A stretch of DNA of 64,000 nt from Kribbella caucasensis (lineage in GTDB: Bacteria; Actinomycetota; Actinomycetes; Propionibacteriales; Kribbellaceae), in assembly GCF_004361855.1 (NCBI RefSeq), contig NZ_SNWQ01000003.1, positions 186,001 to 250,000 of the forward strand, read 5' to 3'. Below are positions 26,082-34,961 of this stretch, in pieces. Below the pieces are notes generated by a model. The model was not told the DNA's origin and did not search any database. It saw only the letters and a program-made list of their open reading frames with translations. The position numbers and the translations under genes were made by a program. How positions within the stretch are numbered: position 1 is the stretch's first letter; each line of letters begins with the position of its first letter.

Positions 26082-26885
26082 CTACTTGGTCGGCTTGACC
26101 TTGCCGGTGTCTGTCGGCTGCGGCTTGCCGGCAACGGCGGGCGGGGCCTCCCAGAGCTTGCTGACGGCCAGCTGTACCAGAGCGGCTGCGGAGTACACCG
26201 GCTTGGGGCGAGTCTGCCCGGCGTTCTTCTCCAGCGGCGCGTTGTAGTTGGTCATGTGCACGGCCGTGCCGTCGGCCCGGTAGACGGTCACGTAGTTGGA
26301 GATCACGCCGCCGGGGTTGCCGTCCCGGGGGTACTCCGGGGATTCGCTCAAGCTCACAACGACCGAACCGTCTGCCCGGACCGTGCAACTCCCGGTCGGC
26401 GTGTCCGTGCAGTTCGTCTTCGGCTTCTGCTCGACCAGTACGTCGATCAGGGACAGGCCCTTTCCGTCGTCCAGGACCACGCTCGCGGCGACGAAACCGT
26501 CCTTGACGCCCCCGCCGCGTGCCTCCGGGCGGGTGATCTTCGCTCCACTCGGAGCAACGAGTTTCTTCAGCGTTGCCAGTGTCTCTTGCGGAGTCACAGC
26601 CGGGATCGGCGTGGGCTTGACGGAGGTCATCGGCGTCGGCGGATTCGTCGTACCGGCGACAGACGTGTCACCACCTGCACCGGCGAACAGGGTTGAGCCG
26701 CCGACGATGATGCCGGCTGTGGCCAGTACGGCAGCCGCGCCGCTGACGCTGAGCAGGGCGGTACGGCGACGGCGTAGTACTGCGCCACGGCGCATGCCGC
26801 GTTCGACCAGGTCGGTGGATTCCGGTTCGAGGTCCTCGGTGGCCCGGCGCATCAGGTCGGGCAGCGTGTCGTTCAGATTGTTCAT
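26082..26885 (-). CDS. Single-pass membrane protein, likely partner of the SigE-type sigma factor
   Basis: A 267-residue protein with a cytoplasmic N-terminus of about 40 residues (MNNLNDTLPDLMRRATEDLE), one membrane segment after RRRR (TALLSVSGAAAVLATAGIIVG), a Pro/Thr-rich linker and an extracytoplasmic domain. It lies 16 nt downstream of the sigma gene on the same strand. Its topology resembles the anti-sigma or regulatory proteins that accompany actinobacterial SigE-family sigma factors, but it lacks a zinc-binding HxxxCxxC motif. The role is inferred from position and topology. Confidence 0.65.
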   Translation of the reverse strand: MNNLNDTLPDLMRRATEDLEPESTDLVERGMRRGAVLRRRRTALLSVSGAAAVLATAGIIVGGSTLFAGAGGDTSVAGTTNPPTPMTSVKPTPIPAVTPQETLATLKKLVAPSGAKITRPEARGGGVKDGFVAASVVLDDGKGLSLIDVLVEQKPKTNCTDTPTGSCTVRADGSVVVSLSESPEYPRDGNPGGVISNYVTVYRADGTAVHMTNYNAPLEKNAGQTRPKPVYSAAALVQLAVSKLWEAPPAVAGKPQPTDTGKVKPTK

Positions 26886-26901
26886 CGGGTTCTCCTGCTG
26901 G

Positions 26902-27396
26902 TCAGAGAGCGATCAGGTTGACGTCGTCGCCGAGGACCGTGCGCAACCGGTCGAGGGCGCGTGAGGTCCGGGTCCTGATCGCGCCGGCGTTCTTGCCGAG
27001 ATCGAGCGCGACCTGTTCGACGCTGCGATCTTCGAAGAACCGCAGCACCAGTACCGCCCGATCGAGTGGCGCGAGTTCGGCCAGCGCCTGTTGCAGTGAC
27101 AACCGCAGTTCATGGTCGCCGGGGCGTTCCACCCGGTCCGGCAGCACCTCGGTCGGCTGCTCGGACCAGCTACGCCGGCGCCGTTGCGACACGAACGTCC
27201 GGGCCAGCACCGTCTGCGCGTAGGCCGCCGGGTTGTCGATCCGCTGGATCCCGCGCCAGGCCCGGAACATCTTCGCCAGCGTCTCCTGGACCAGATCCTC
27301 GGCGTGGTACCGATCGCCCGCCAGCAACCAGGCCGTCCGGTAGAGGTGAGGAGTCCGCGCTCTGGCGAACTCCTCGAAGTCGTTCGTTGGTCTCAT
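26902..27396 (-). CDS. SigE-family RNA polymerase sigma factor (ECF)
   Basis: A 164-residue ECF sigma factor. Region 2 reads FARARTPHLYRTAWLLAGDR then HAEDLVQETLAKMFRAWRGI, and region 4 reads ALAELAPLDRAVLVLRFFED and SVEQVALDLGKNAGAIRTRT. It matches the actinobacterial SigE-family type that is usually followed by a membrane protein gene, as here. It is divergent from the Tad pilus operon across 177 nt; whether it drives that operon is untested. Confidence 0.9.
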   Translation of the reverse strand: MRPTNDFEEFARARTPHLYRTAWLLAGDRYHAEDLVQETLAKMFRAWRGIQRIDNPAAYAQTVLARTFVSQRRRRSWSEQPTEVLPDRVERPGDHELRLSLQQALAELAPLDRAVLVLRFFEDRSVEQVALDLGKNAGAIRTRTSRALDRLRTVLGDDVNLIAL

Positions 27397-27573
27397 CGCT
27401 GCCTCTCGGTCTTGGTCTCACCCTGTACGACGCGGTGGGCGGGCGGACGTGTTACACGGGTTGAGTTGTCCACAGGTTGGGTGGAGTGGGATGGCGCGGT
27501 GGACCCCTGGCTTGCGAGGATGGTCGCGCACGGTGACGAACTGGTCGCCGCCGGACAACCACGGGGAGACGGG

Positions 27574-28923
27574 ATGACCGCCGACAGACTCGTCACGCCC
27601 CGGCCCGACTGGTCGCCACGAGGTGACGGGGCGGCGCCACCCGACCGGTTTGCCAGGGGCAACGGGGCCGGCCGGGCGGAGCTGGGGGCGGCGGTCGAGC
27701 TGATCGACGCGCAGGTGCGGGATGTGGTTCGGCGCGAAGGGATCGATCCGCTGCGGAATCCGGCCTCGGTGCAGAGAATCGTGGCGAAGGTCGTGCGCGA
27801 GTACGACGAACGCAGCCTGACCGGGATCGTGCCGCCGATCGGCGATCTCGAGGCGGTCAGCCGCGAGGTGCACGACCGGGTGGCCGGGTTCGGGCCGCTG
27901 CAGCGGTATCTCGACGATCCGGCGGTCGAGGAGATCTGGATCAACGAGCCCTCCCGCGTGTTCATCGCCCGCGAGGGTCGGCACGAGCTGACCACGACCG
28001 TGTTGACCGAGGAGGAGGTCGGTGACCTGGTCGAGCGGATGCTGAAGACCACCGGGCGGCGGATCGACGTGTCCCAGCCGTTCACCGACGCGCGACTGCC
28101 GGACGGGAGCCGCGTGCACATCGTGCTCGGCGGGATCACCCAAAGGTATGCGGCGATTAACATCCGCAAGTTCACCGTGCGGGCGACCAGGTTGGCGGAT
28201 CTGGTCGCGCTCGGCTCGCTGACGCCGCACGCGGCCGCGGTGCTGGACGCGGCCGTTGCCGTCGGCCTCAACATCCTGGTGTCGGGTGGCACGCAGGCGG
28301 GCAAGACCACGATGCTGAACGCGCTGGCCGGCTCGATTCCGGGCAGCGAACGGGTGATCAGCTGCGAAGAGGTCTTCGAGATCAAGCTGCCGATTCCCGA
28401 CTGGGTGTCGATGCAGACGCGGCAAGCTGGCCTGGAGGGGACCGGTGAGGTCCGGCTGCGCGACCTGGTCAAGGAGTCGCTGCGAATGCGGCCGTCCCGG
28501 GTGATCGTCGGCGAGGTCCGGGGTGAGGAGTGCCTGGATCTCCTGCTGGCGTTGAACTCTGGACTCCCGGGCATGTGCACGATCCACGCGAACTCGGCAC
28601 GCGAGGCGCTGACCAAGATGTGCACGCTGCCATTGCTCGCCGGCGAGAACATCGGATCCCGGTTCGTGCTGCCGACCGTTGCCGGGTGTGTCGATCTGGT
28701 CCTGCACCTCGGGATCGGTGCGGACGGGCAGCGAAGGGTGCGGGAGATCGTCGCGGTGAGCGGGCGGATCGAGGACCAGGCGATCGAGACCGAGACGGTG
28801 TTCGGCACCTTCGAGGGTGTTCTGCGTCGGGCCGAGGGGCAGTTGCCGCATCCCGAGAGGTTCCAGCAGGCGGGGTATTCGCCGTCCGGGTTGCTCACCG
28901 AGTTGCCGCCGGGGGTGAGTTGA
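27574..28923 (+). CDS. tadA: Tad/Flp pilus secretion ATPase (CpaF/TadA family)
   Basis: A 449-residue GSPII/CpaF-type ATPase that powers assembly of Flp pili. The Walker A motif is SGGTQAGKTTM (about residues 237-247), followed by an Asp-box region SCEEVFEIKLP and Walker B-like RMRPSRVIVGEVRGEE. His boxes such as GMCTIHANSA are present. ATG 27574 is chosen because GGGGAGACGGG stands just upstream. The stop overlaps the next ATG (TGATG), the first of several overlaps in the operon. It differs from TadZ-containing systems in that no TadZ/CpaE gene is visible in the window. Confidence 0.92.
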   Translation: MTADRLVTPRPDWSPRGDGAAPPDRFARGNGAGRAELGAAVELIDAQVRDVVRREGIDPLRNPASVQRIVAKVVREYDERSLTGIVPPIGDLEAVSREVHDRVAGFGPLQRYLDDPAVEEIWINEPSRVFIAREGRHELTTTVLTEEEVGDLVERMLKTTGRRIDVSQPFTDARLPDGSRVHIVLGGITQRYAAINIRKFTVRATRLADLVALGSLTPHAAAVLDAAVAVGLNILVSGGTQAGKTTMLNALAGSIPGSERVISCEEVFEIKLPIPDWVSMQTRQAGLEGTGEVRLRDLVKESLRMRPSRVIVGEVRGEECLDLLLALNSGLPGMCTIHANSAREALTKMCTLPLLAGENIGSRFVLPTVAGCVDLVLHLGIGADGQRRVREIVAVSGRIEDQAIETETVFGTFEGVLRRAEGQLPHPERFQQAGYSPSGLLTELPPGVS

Positions 28924-29783
28924 TGGGACTTCTGCTCGGGCTCTTCTTCGGGATCGGACTGCTGTTGATCATCTGGTCTTTCGTCGCTCCGGCTGAGGAC
29001 AGGGTGCGGTCCGACGGGCGGCTGGTCTCGAAGGCGCGAGACCTGCTGGCCAGCGCCGGCGTGGAGGGCGTGACACCGGGAGCGTTCATCGGGGCCTGCG
29101 TCATCACGGGGTTCGTCGCGTTCGTGCTGATGTTTCTGGTGACGGCCGCGTTGCCGGTGGGTGCGGTGTTCGGGGTGATGGCCGGCGGCGTACCGGTGGC
29201 TCTGCTGAAAGCTCGCGCGCGGAAGCGGCTGGCGGAGTTCCGGGAGTTGTGGCCGGATGTGGTGGACAACGTCGCCTCCGCGGTCAGGGCCGGGTTGTCG
29301 CTGTCCGAGGCGTTGGCTCAGGTCGGGGAGCGAGGGCCGCTGCCGTTGCGGGAGCCGTTCAAGCGGTTCGGGTCGGATTATGCGTCGACTGGGCGGTTCG
29401 CGGATTCGCTTGACCGGTTGAAGGAGCGGCTCGCGGATCCGGTCGGGGATCGCGTGGTGGAGGCGTTGCGGATCGCGCGCGAGGTGGGTGGTGGGGATCT
29501 CGGCCGGCTGCTGCGGTCGTTGTCGAGCTTCCTCCGCGACGACGCCCGGACGAGATCAGAGCTGGAATCACGCCAGGCATGGTCGGTCAACGGTGCCCGG
29601 GTCGCAGTTGCCGCGCCGTGGTTGGTGCTGGGACTCCTTTCCTTTCAAGGCGATGTGATCCAGCGGTACAACTCACCGATGGGCGCGCTGATCATCGGTG
29701 TCGGTGCGGCGGTCTGTGTGATCGCGTATCGGTTGATGCTGCGCATCGGCCGACTGCCCGAGCCGGAACGAGTACTGCGATGA
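28923..29783 (+). CDS. tadB: Type II secretion F-domain protein (TadB-like)
   Basis: A 286-residue inner-membrane platform protein of the Tad pilus. It has N-terminal hydrophobic segments (LLLGLFFGIGLLLIIWSFVA), a second pair near residues 55-100, the T2SSF domain (ELWPDVVDNVASAVRAGLSL, EALRIAREVGGGDLGRLL), and C-terminal membrane segments. Both ends overlap neighbouring genes (TGATG and ATGA), so it is tightly coupled to tadA and tadC. Confidence 0.88.
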   Translation: MGLLLGLFFGIGLLLIIWSFVAPAEDRVRSDGRLVSKARDLLASAGVEGVTPGAFIGACVITGFVAFVLMFLVTAALPVGAVFGVMAGGVPVALLKARARKRLAEFRELWPDVVDNVASAVRAGLSLSEALAQVGERGPLPLREPFKRFGSDYASTGRFADSLDRLKERLADPVGDRVVEALRIAREVGGGDLGRLLRSLSSFLRDDARTRSELESRQAWSVNGARVAVAAPWLVLGLLSFQGDVIQRYNSPMGALIIGVGAAVCVIAYRLMLRIGRLPEPERVLR

Positions 29784-30718
29784 GCCCGGCCGTGCTCGGA
29801 GGTCTTCTCGGTGGACTGTTCGGGGTCAGCCTGCTGCTGGTGATCCGGCGATTGCCGTTCCTGCGCAAGCCGTCGATCGATGATCGGATCGGGCCGTATC
29901 TCCGTGATCTCGGTGGCGGCGACGTGTTTGTCGGGGTGACCGATTCGGGTTCGCCGTTCGCGGCGATTCTGCGGTTGTTCGGTCCCTCGTTGCGGGCGGG
30001 TGCGGTTCGGCTCGAGCGGATTCTTGGCGCGGCCGCGTCGATCCGGCGGCGATTGGCGCGAGCGGGGATCGATCGGAGTGTGGAGGAGTTCCGGATCGAG
30101 CAGGTGCTCTGGGGGACCGCTGGGTTCGGGGCTGGGTTGCTGGTTGCCCTGGTGGCGTTGTCGTTCGGCGTCGGCAATCCGGTCGGACTACTAGTGCTTT
30201 GCGGATTCCTCGGAGTGATAGGGGTGCTGTCGCGGGACACGTATCTGACCTCCCAGGTGCGGCGTCGGGAGCGGCGGTTGCTGGCCGAACTTCCTACCGT
30301 GGCTGAGCTTCTGGCGTTGTCGGTCGCGGCTGGTGAGGGTCCGGCGGCCGCGCTGGATCGGGTTGCGCGGTCGTGCCGGGGTGAGCTGGCCGTGGAGTTG
30401 CAGCGGGTGCTGGCCGAGACCCGCGCGGGGGAGCCGTTGGTGCGTGCGCTCGACGGTCTGGCGGATCGGACCGGGCTGGTCGCGTTGTCCCGGTTCGCCG
30501 ACGGGCTCGCGGTCGCACTCGAACGCGGCACCCCGCTGGCCGACGTACTGCGGGCGCAGGCGGGCGACATCCGGGAGGCGAACCGGCGCGAGCTGATCGA
30601 GTCCGGTGCGCGGCGTGAGGTGTCGATGATGGTGCCCGTTGTGTTCCTGGTTCTACCCGTGACCATCGCTTTCGCCTTCTATCCAGGCGCTGTCGGCATC
30701 CGGCTGATCGCCGGGTGA
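29780..30718 (+). CDS. tadC: Type II secretion F-domain protein (TadC-like)
   Basis: A 312-residue membrane protein that pairs with TadB in the pilus platform. It contains LLGGLFGVSLLLVIRRLPFL at the N-terminus, a central membrane pair, the F domain (ELLALSVAAGEGPAAALDRV, ALERGTPLADVLRAQAGDIR) and a C-terminal segment VPVVFLVLPVTIAFAFYPG. The start overlaps the tadB stop by 4 nt. Confidence 0.88.
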   Translation: MSPAVLGGLLGGLFGVSLLLVIRRLPFLRKPSIDDRIGPYLRDLGGGDVFVGVTDSGSPFAAILRLFGPSLRAGAVRLERILGAAASIRRRLARAGIDRSVEEFRIEQVLWGTAGFGAGLLVALVALSFGVGNPVGLLVLCGFLGVIGVLSRDTYLTSQVRRRERRLLAELPTVAELLALSVAAGEGPAAALDRVARSCRGELAVELQRVLAETRAGEPLVRALDGLADRTGLVALSRFADGLAVALERGTPLADVLRAQAGDIREANRRELIESGARREVSMMVPVVFLVLPVTIAFAFYPGAVGIRLIAG

Positions 30719-30732
30719 ATTGAGGAGATGCC

Positions 30733-30930
30733 ATGTCCCTGTTGCTGACCAGAATGCTTCTGGCCTTCGTGCTGAAGCCCAGACCGGCTGCCAGAGAGCG
30801 CGGTGACGTGCCCGGCTGGGTGCTGATCACGGTGATGACCGCCGGCCTCGTCGTCGCGATCTGGGCGGTCGCCGCGGATCAGTTGAAGGCCATGCTCGAA
30901 CGCGCCCTGGACTCCGTCACGAACAAATGA
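30733..30930 (+). CDS. Small Flp-type pilin-like protein (65 aa)
   Basis: A 65-residue protein: a basic N-terminal part (MLLAFVLKPRPAARERGDVP) and one hydrophobic segment GWVLITVMTAGLVVAIWAVA, ending in an amphipathic helix. GAGGAG lies upstream of ATG 30733. The G/E-hydrophobic pattern and the position after tadC match the Flp pilin slot of Tad operons, so it is probably the major pilin or a related small subunit. The stop overlaps the next start (ATGA). Confidence 0.7.
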   Translation: MSLLLTRMLLAFVLKPRPAARERGDVPGWVLITVMTAGLVVAIWAVAADQLKAMLERALDSVTNK

Positions 30931-31313
30931 GCAACCGGCGGGATGAGCGTGGCGCGGCGGTGGTCGACTTCGTGCTGGTCTCGATGCTGGTGGTGCCGTT
31001 GTTCCTTGGGGTGTTGCAGGTCGGGCTGTTCCTGTACGTGCGGAACACGATGACCGCGGCAGCCTCCGAGGGCGCGCACTACGCCGCCGTGCTCAACCGC
31101 GAACCGGCCGACGGCGAGGAGCGCACCCGCGAACTGGTCGCCGGCGTGATCAGCGACGACCTGGTCGAGTCGGTCACCGGCGAGGAGATCGACCTCGACG
31201 GCCAGCCTGTCGTACGCGTCGTGATCAAAGCCCACATGCCCGCCCTCGGCCTGTGGGGCCCAGGCTTCGCCTTCGATGTCGAAGGCCACGCGATCAAGGA
31301 GACTGGCGAGTGA
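30927..31313 (+). CDS. TadE-family pilus assembly protein (pseudopilin)
   Basis: A 128-residue minor pilin. The TadE motif is clear: DERGAAVVDFVLVSMLVVPL with the conserved G-x-x-x-V-[DE]-F and a following hydrophobic helix, then NTMTAAASEGAHYAAV, and a C-terminal beta-rich part. It starts with an ATGA overlap and is coupled to the next gene by GTGA. Confidence 0.85.
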   Translation: MSNRRDERGAAVVDFVLVSMLVVPLFLGVLQVGLFLYVRNTMTAAASEGAHYAAVLNREPADGEERTRELVAGVISDDLVESVTGEEIDLDGQPVVRVVIKAHMPALGLWGPGFAFDVEGHAIKETGE

Positions 31314-31816
31314 GCGCGTCGCGAGCGATCCGGCGGTCGGCGCTCCGGGCGGGGCCTCACCCACACCTCCCCCGCGAGCGAAGCGAGCGGGGTAGCGCGG
31401 TGGTTGAGTTTTCTTGGCTGGCGTTGCTGCTGTTGGTGCCGTTGATTTATGTGATGTTGGGGGTGTTCGACGTGCAGCGGGCCTCGTATGGGGCGACCGC
31501 GGCGACTCGGGCGGCGGGGCGGGCGTTCATCATCGTGCCGGACGGGGTGTCCGAGGAGGATGCGCGGTCGCGGGCGTTCGAGGCGGCGCGGCTGGCGATG
31601 AAGGATCAGGGACTCGAGCTCGAACCAGGCCAGCTGAAGATCACCTGTAGCCCGGCCTGCCTCGAGCCCGGTTCGATCGTGACCGTCGAGCTGGACACCG
31701 AGGTGCCGTTGCCGTTGATCCCGGACGCACTCGGTGGCGAGCGTCCCGCAGTACAGGTCAGCGCGTCGCATACCGAGCCGTTCGGCGACTATCGCGAAGC
31801 CAAGGGTGACGGATGA
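31310..31816 (+). CDS. TadE-like pilus assembly protein with extended N-terminus
   Basis: A 168-residue minor pilin. The TadE motif ERGSAVVEFSWLALLLLVPL starts only at about residue 24. The preceding codons encode a basic stretch and include a GC-rich hairpin repeat at 31370-31392, which may be an insertion lengthening the leader. The helix is followed by YGATAATRAAGRAFIIVPDG. GTG 31310 overlaps the previous stop. A cytoplasmic leader of this length is unusual for TadE but could still be cleaved or tolerated. Confidence 0.78.
   Translation: MSASRAIRRSALRAGPHPHLPRERSERGSAVVEFSWLALLLLVPLIYVMLGVFDVQRASYGATAATRAAGRAFIIVPDGVSEEDARSRAFEAARLAMKDQGLELEPGQLKITCSPACLEPGSIVTVELDTEVPLPLIPDALGGERPAVQVSASHTEPFGDYREAKGDG
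31370..31392. repeat. GC-rich hairpin with mirror-symmetric loop inside the second tadE gene
   Basis: Arms CCCCGC (31370-31375) and GCGGGG (31387-31392) flank GAGCGAAGCGA. With its next base this loop is a mirror repeat (GAGCGA-AGCGAG). The motif GCGAGCGAAGCGAGC is of the type seen as a short dispersed repeat in actinobacteria. It lies in frame upstream of the pilin motif. Confidence 0.45.
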
Positions 31817-32244
31817 CGGCTCGCAAGCGGGGTGAGGAAGGGCAGATGACGGTGCTGATCATCGGCTTCACGGCGATCGTGTTGCTGATGATCGTGGTGG
31901 TGACCGACATCTCCAAGGTCTTCCTGGTCCGGCGGGACCTGGATGCGACCGCCGACGGCGCCGTACTGGCCGCGGCCAACGGGCTGGCGGCCGTCTACAG
32001 CCAGCCCGGGGCCGGGTCGAATGCCGAGATCGATCAGGCGGAGGCTCAACGGCTGACCGCCGAGTACCTCGATTCCGTTGCCGCGGGCACCCGGTTCGAC
32101 GGGCTCGACTGGTCCGCCGACGTCACCGGTACGACGGTGACCGTGCAGCTCACCTCAACCGTCGACCTCCCCTTCGAACCACCCGGTTGGCAAGGCGCCG
32201 CCGACATCGCATCCACCGCCTCTGCCCAAGTCCCCATCCGCTGA
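31813..32244 (+). CDS. TadG-like pilus assembly protein
   Basis: A 143-residue protein with the TadE/G-type N-terminus: EEGQMTVLIIGFTAIVLLMI and a following DISKVFLVRRDLDATADGAV, then AAANGLAAVYSQ and a beta-rich C-terminal part. Actinobacterial Tad operons usually end with such a TadG-like gene; von Willebrand domains found in larger TadG proteins are absent here. ATG 31813 overlaps the previous stop by 4 nt, and it is the last gene of the operon. Confidence 0.82.
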   Translation: MTARKRGEEGQMTVLIIGFTAIVLLMIVVVTDISKVFLVRRDLDATADGAVLAAANGLAAVYSQPGAGSNAEIDQAEAQRLTAEYLDSVAAGTRFDGLDWSADVTGTTVTVQLTSTVDLPFEPPGWQGAADIASTASAQVPIR

Positions 32245-32251
32245 CGACTCG

Positions 32252-33077
32252 TCAGGTGGCGAAGATGTCGGGGTGGTCCTCGAGCCAGATGGTAAAGGGG
32301 CGGGCGGGGTGGTCGGTGAGTTGCTCGACCGTGGGCTCGATCGGGTGTGGGGTGCCGACGCGGGAAGCCCAGTAGAACATGAGGTGTTCGAGTTGCGCCG
32401 GGTTGCGCATCGTCTGGCCTAGTTCTTCGCGGGCTTGGTCGGGGGTGAGGTCGACTGGGTCGATTGGGATGCCGGTGGTTTCGCCGATCAGGGCTATCTG
32501 GTGCCGGCGCGTCATGGACTCCGGTCCGGTCAGTGCGTAGGCGCGGCTGTCGTGTTCGCTGCCTGGGCCGTCAGATAGGACGCGGATCGCGACGTCGGCG
32601 ATGTCCTGCTCGTGAATGGGTGCCTCCTCGGCGTCGAGGTACGGCAACCGGACCTGGCCCAGGGCGCGGATCTGGTGTGACCAGAACATCGCGTTGCTCA
32701 TGAACGTGCCCGGCTGCAGGAACGTCGTCGCGAACGAGCCGGACGCGATGATCCGCTCGGCCAAGGCATGCGGATCTCCCGCGGTCTCCGCATGGATGGC
32801 GTGGGTGGACATCGAGGACAGCAGCACGACCTGCTTGACGCCTGCGGCCTCGGCGGCGGCGACGAACAACTGCGCGCTGCCGGGGTCGGCGTAGAGGAAG
32901 ACCTGGGTGACGTCCTTCAATGCGGTCGCCAGCGAGGTGGGGTCGGCGAAATCGAGGGTGATGGACGACTCCGAGGGTTCGCGGCTGGCGAGGCGGACAT
33001 CGAGGCCCCTGGGCGGTCAGGCCGGCGTGGACGGCACGGGCGATCTTGCCGCGGCCGCCGGTGATGAGGACGGACAT
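32252..33077 (-). pseudogene. Frameshifted NAD(P)-binding protein (NmrA/SDR atypical type)
   Basis: The start at 33077 gives MSVLITGGRGKIARAVHAGL with the glycine-rich NAD(P) motif. A stretch of four C at 33006-33009 puts the frame out; with three, the protein continues as LDVRLASREPSESSITLDFA, then QVVLLSSMSTHAIHAE and FLQPGTFMSNAMFWSHQI, and ends at 32252. About 275 residues would be the normal family length. A one-base homopolymer gain is the whole defect, so a sequencing error is plausible. It is divergent from a TetR gene that probably regulates it. Confidence 0.75.
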
Positions 33078-33146
33078 TGACTAACTCCAAAAATGTAGTG
33101 ACCACAATAATGGTGGGAGTAAAGCATGGCGCACTATGCTCTGTCC

Positions 33147-33791
33147 ATGACGACCGGTGACAGCGCAAGCCCGACGGCCACGGAGGGGCGGCGGCGCGAG
33201 CGGAAGAAGTTGCGGACTCGGCAGGCGATCTCGGAGGTGGCGACCGGGTTGTTCTTCGAGCGGGGGTTCGATGCTGTGACGGTGGCGGAGATCGCTGCCG
33301 CGGCCGACGTCGCAGTACAGACGGTGTTCAATCACTTCGCTACGAAGGAAGATCTGTTTTTCGATCAGACCGGGTGGTGGACGGGGCCTGCGCAGGCGAT
33401 TCGGGAGGCGGCGCCGGGGGTCGAGCTGATCGAGGCGCTTGAGGAGCACTACCGGGCAGAGGTTCGGGATCGTGCGGCGGCCGGGTATCTGGTGACCTGG
33501 GCAAAGTTCCGGCAGACCATCGAGCAGAGCCCGGCCCTGCTTGATCGGCAGCGCCGTGATGCCGAGCAGATGGAGGAGTTGATCGTCGCCGCTGTCCTGG
33601 AACGCGATCCGCGACTGCCTCACCTGAAGGCGCATCTGATCGCCACGCTTTACGCGGCCGCCCAGAAGGTGCTGGAGGCCGAGCTCGCCCGGCTGCTCCC
33701 CGTGGACGGCATCCAGACCGATCGCGTCGTCGCCACCTTCGAGAAAGCGATCGGCGACGTCTTCGCAGTACTGCGTCGCGCTGTCGGCTGA
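33147..33791 (+). CDS. TetR-family transcriptional regulator
   Basis: A 214-residue TetR regulator. The DNA-binding domain is visible as QAISEVATGLFFERGFDAVT, VAEIAAAADVAVQTVFNHFA, KEDLFF. ATG 33147 is preferred over 33126 because TATGCT ends 6 nt before it, the spacing of a leaderless actinobacterial mRNA. The gap to the divergent NmrA-type gene holds an imperfect dyad CCAC-N7-GTGG (33102-33116) that may be its operator. Confidence 0.87.
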   Translation: MTTGDSASPTATEGRRRERKKLRTRQAISEVATGLFFERGFDAVTVAEIAAAADVAVQTVFNHFATKEDLFFDQTGWWTGPAQAIREAAPGVELIEALEEHYRAEVRDRAAAGYLVTWAKFRQTIEQSPALLDRQRRDAEQMEELIVAAVLERDPRLPHLKAHLIATLYAAAQKVLEAELARLLPVDGIQTDRVVATFEKAIGDVFAVLRRAVG

Positions 33792-33839
33792 AGAGTTCGT
33801 TTCGCCCTGCGGCCGGCGGAGCGGGTACGCTGCTTGGTT

Positions 33840-34961
33840 GTGGCTGGATTGGATTTTGACGCGGAGCTCAAGCAGCTCGACGCGACGCTGACCTCGATCG
33901 AGAAGGTTCTCGATCTGGACAGCCTGCGCCGGGAGATCGCCGACCTGGGTGAGCAGGTGGCGGCGCCCGACCTGTGGGACGACCAGGCGAACGCGCAGAA
34001 GGTGACGTCTCGGCTGTCCAGCCTGCAGTCCGACGTGGAGCGGGTGACCAAGCTCCGTGGCCGGCTCGACGACCTGTCCGTGCTGATCGAGCTGGGCCGG
34101 GAAGAGAACGACTCGGACAGCATGGCCGAGGCGGAGAAGGAGATCGGCTCGCTCGCCAAGGCGATCCAGTCGCTCGAGGTCCGGACGCTGCTCTCCGGCG
34201 AGTACGACGAACGCGAGGCGCTGGTCACGATCCGGTCCGGCGCGGGTGGTGTCGATGCCGCCGACTTCGCCGAGATGCTGCAGCGGATGTACTTGCGCTG
34301 GGCCGAGCGGCACGGCTACGGCACCGAGGTCTACGACACGTCGTACGCCGAAGAGGCCGGGCTCAAGTCGACCACCTTCGGCATCAAGGCGCCGTACGCG
34401 TACGGGACGCTGAGCGTCGAGACGGGGACGCACCGGCTGGTCCGGATCTCGCCGTTCGACAACCAGGGCCGCCGGCAGACCTCGTTCGCCGCGGTCGAGG
34501 TCGTCCCGGTGCTCGAGCAGACCGACGAGATCGACGTACCCGACGAAGAACTGCGGATCGACGTGTACCGGTCATCCGGTCCCGGTGGTCAGAGCGTCAA
34601 CACCACCGACTCGGCGGTGCGGATCACCCACATCCCGACCGGCACGGTGGTCTCCTGCCAGAACGAGAAGTCGCAGCTGCAGAACAAGGCCAGCGCGATG
34701 GTGATCCTGAAGGCGAAGCTGCTCGCGCTGAAGAAGGCCGAGGAGCGGGCCGAGATCGACTCGCTACGCGGTGATGTGCAGGGCTCGTGGGGCGACCAGA
34801 TGCGCTCCTACGTGCTGCACCCGTACCAGATGGTCAAGGACCTGCGGACGCTGTACGAGTCGGGCAACACCAGCGGCGTCTTCGACGGCGAGATCGACGA
34901 GTTCATCGAGGCCGGCATCCGCTGGCGCCGCACCGGCCAGACCGTTGCCGAGCACAACTAG
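33840..34961 (+). CDS. prfB: Peptide chain release factor 2
   Basis: RF2 of 373 residues, terminating translation at UGA and UAA. The GGQ catalytic motif is at 249-251 in [16 protein letters not shown] and the anticodon-like SPF tripeptide, diagnostic of RF2, is at 204-206 in [19 protein letters not shown] 33840 is chosen; TACGCT ends 8 nt before it, so the transcript may be leaderless. No in-frame UGA frameshift site like that of E. coli prfB is present; the frame is open from the start. Confidence 0.96.
   Translation: MAGLDFDAELKQLDATLTSIEKVLDLDSLRREIADLGEQVAAPDLWDDQANAQKVTSRLSSLQSDVERVTKLRGRLDDLSVLIELGREENDSDSMAEAEKEIGSLAKAIQSLEVRTLLSGEYDEREALVTIRSGAGGVDAADFAEMLQRMYLRWAERHGYGTEVYDTSYAEEAGLKSTTFGIKAPYAYGTLSVETGTHRLVRISPFDNQGRRQTSFAAVEVVPVLEQTDEIDVPDEELRIDVYRSSGPGGQSVNTTDSAVRITHIPTGTVVSCQNEKSQLQNKASAMVILKAKLLALKKAEERAEIDSLRGDVQGSWGDQMRSYVLHPYQMVKDLRTLYESGNTSGVFDGEIDEFIEAGIRWRRTGQTVAEHN

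Noticed and set aside
33834..33900. Programmed frameshift in prfB
   Set aside because: No internal UGA with the CUU-UGA-type slippery sequence; the frame is open from the start codon.
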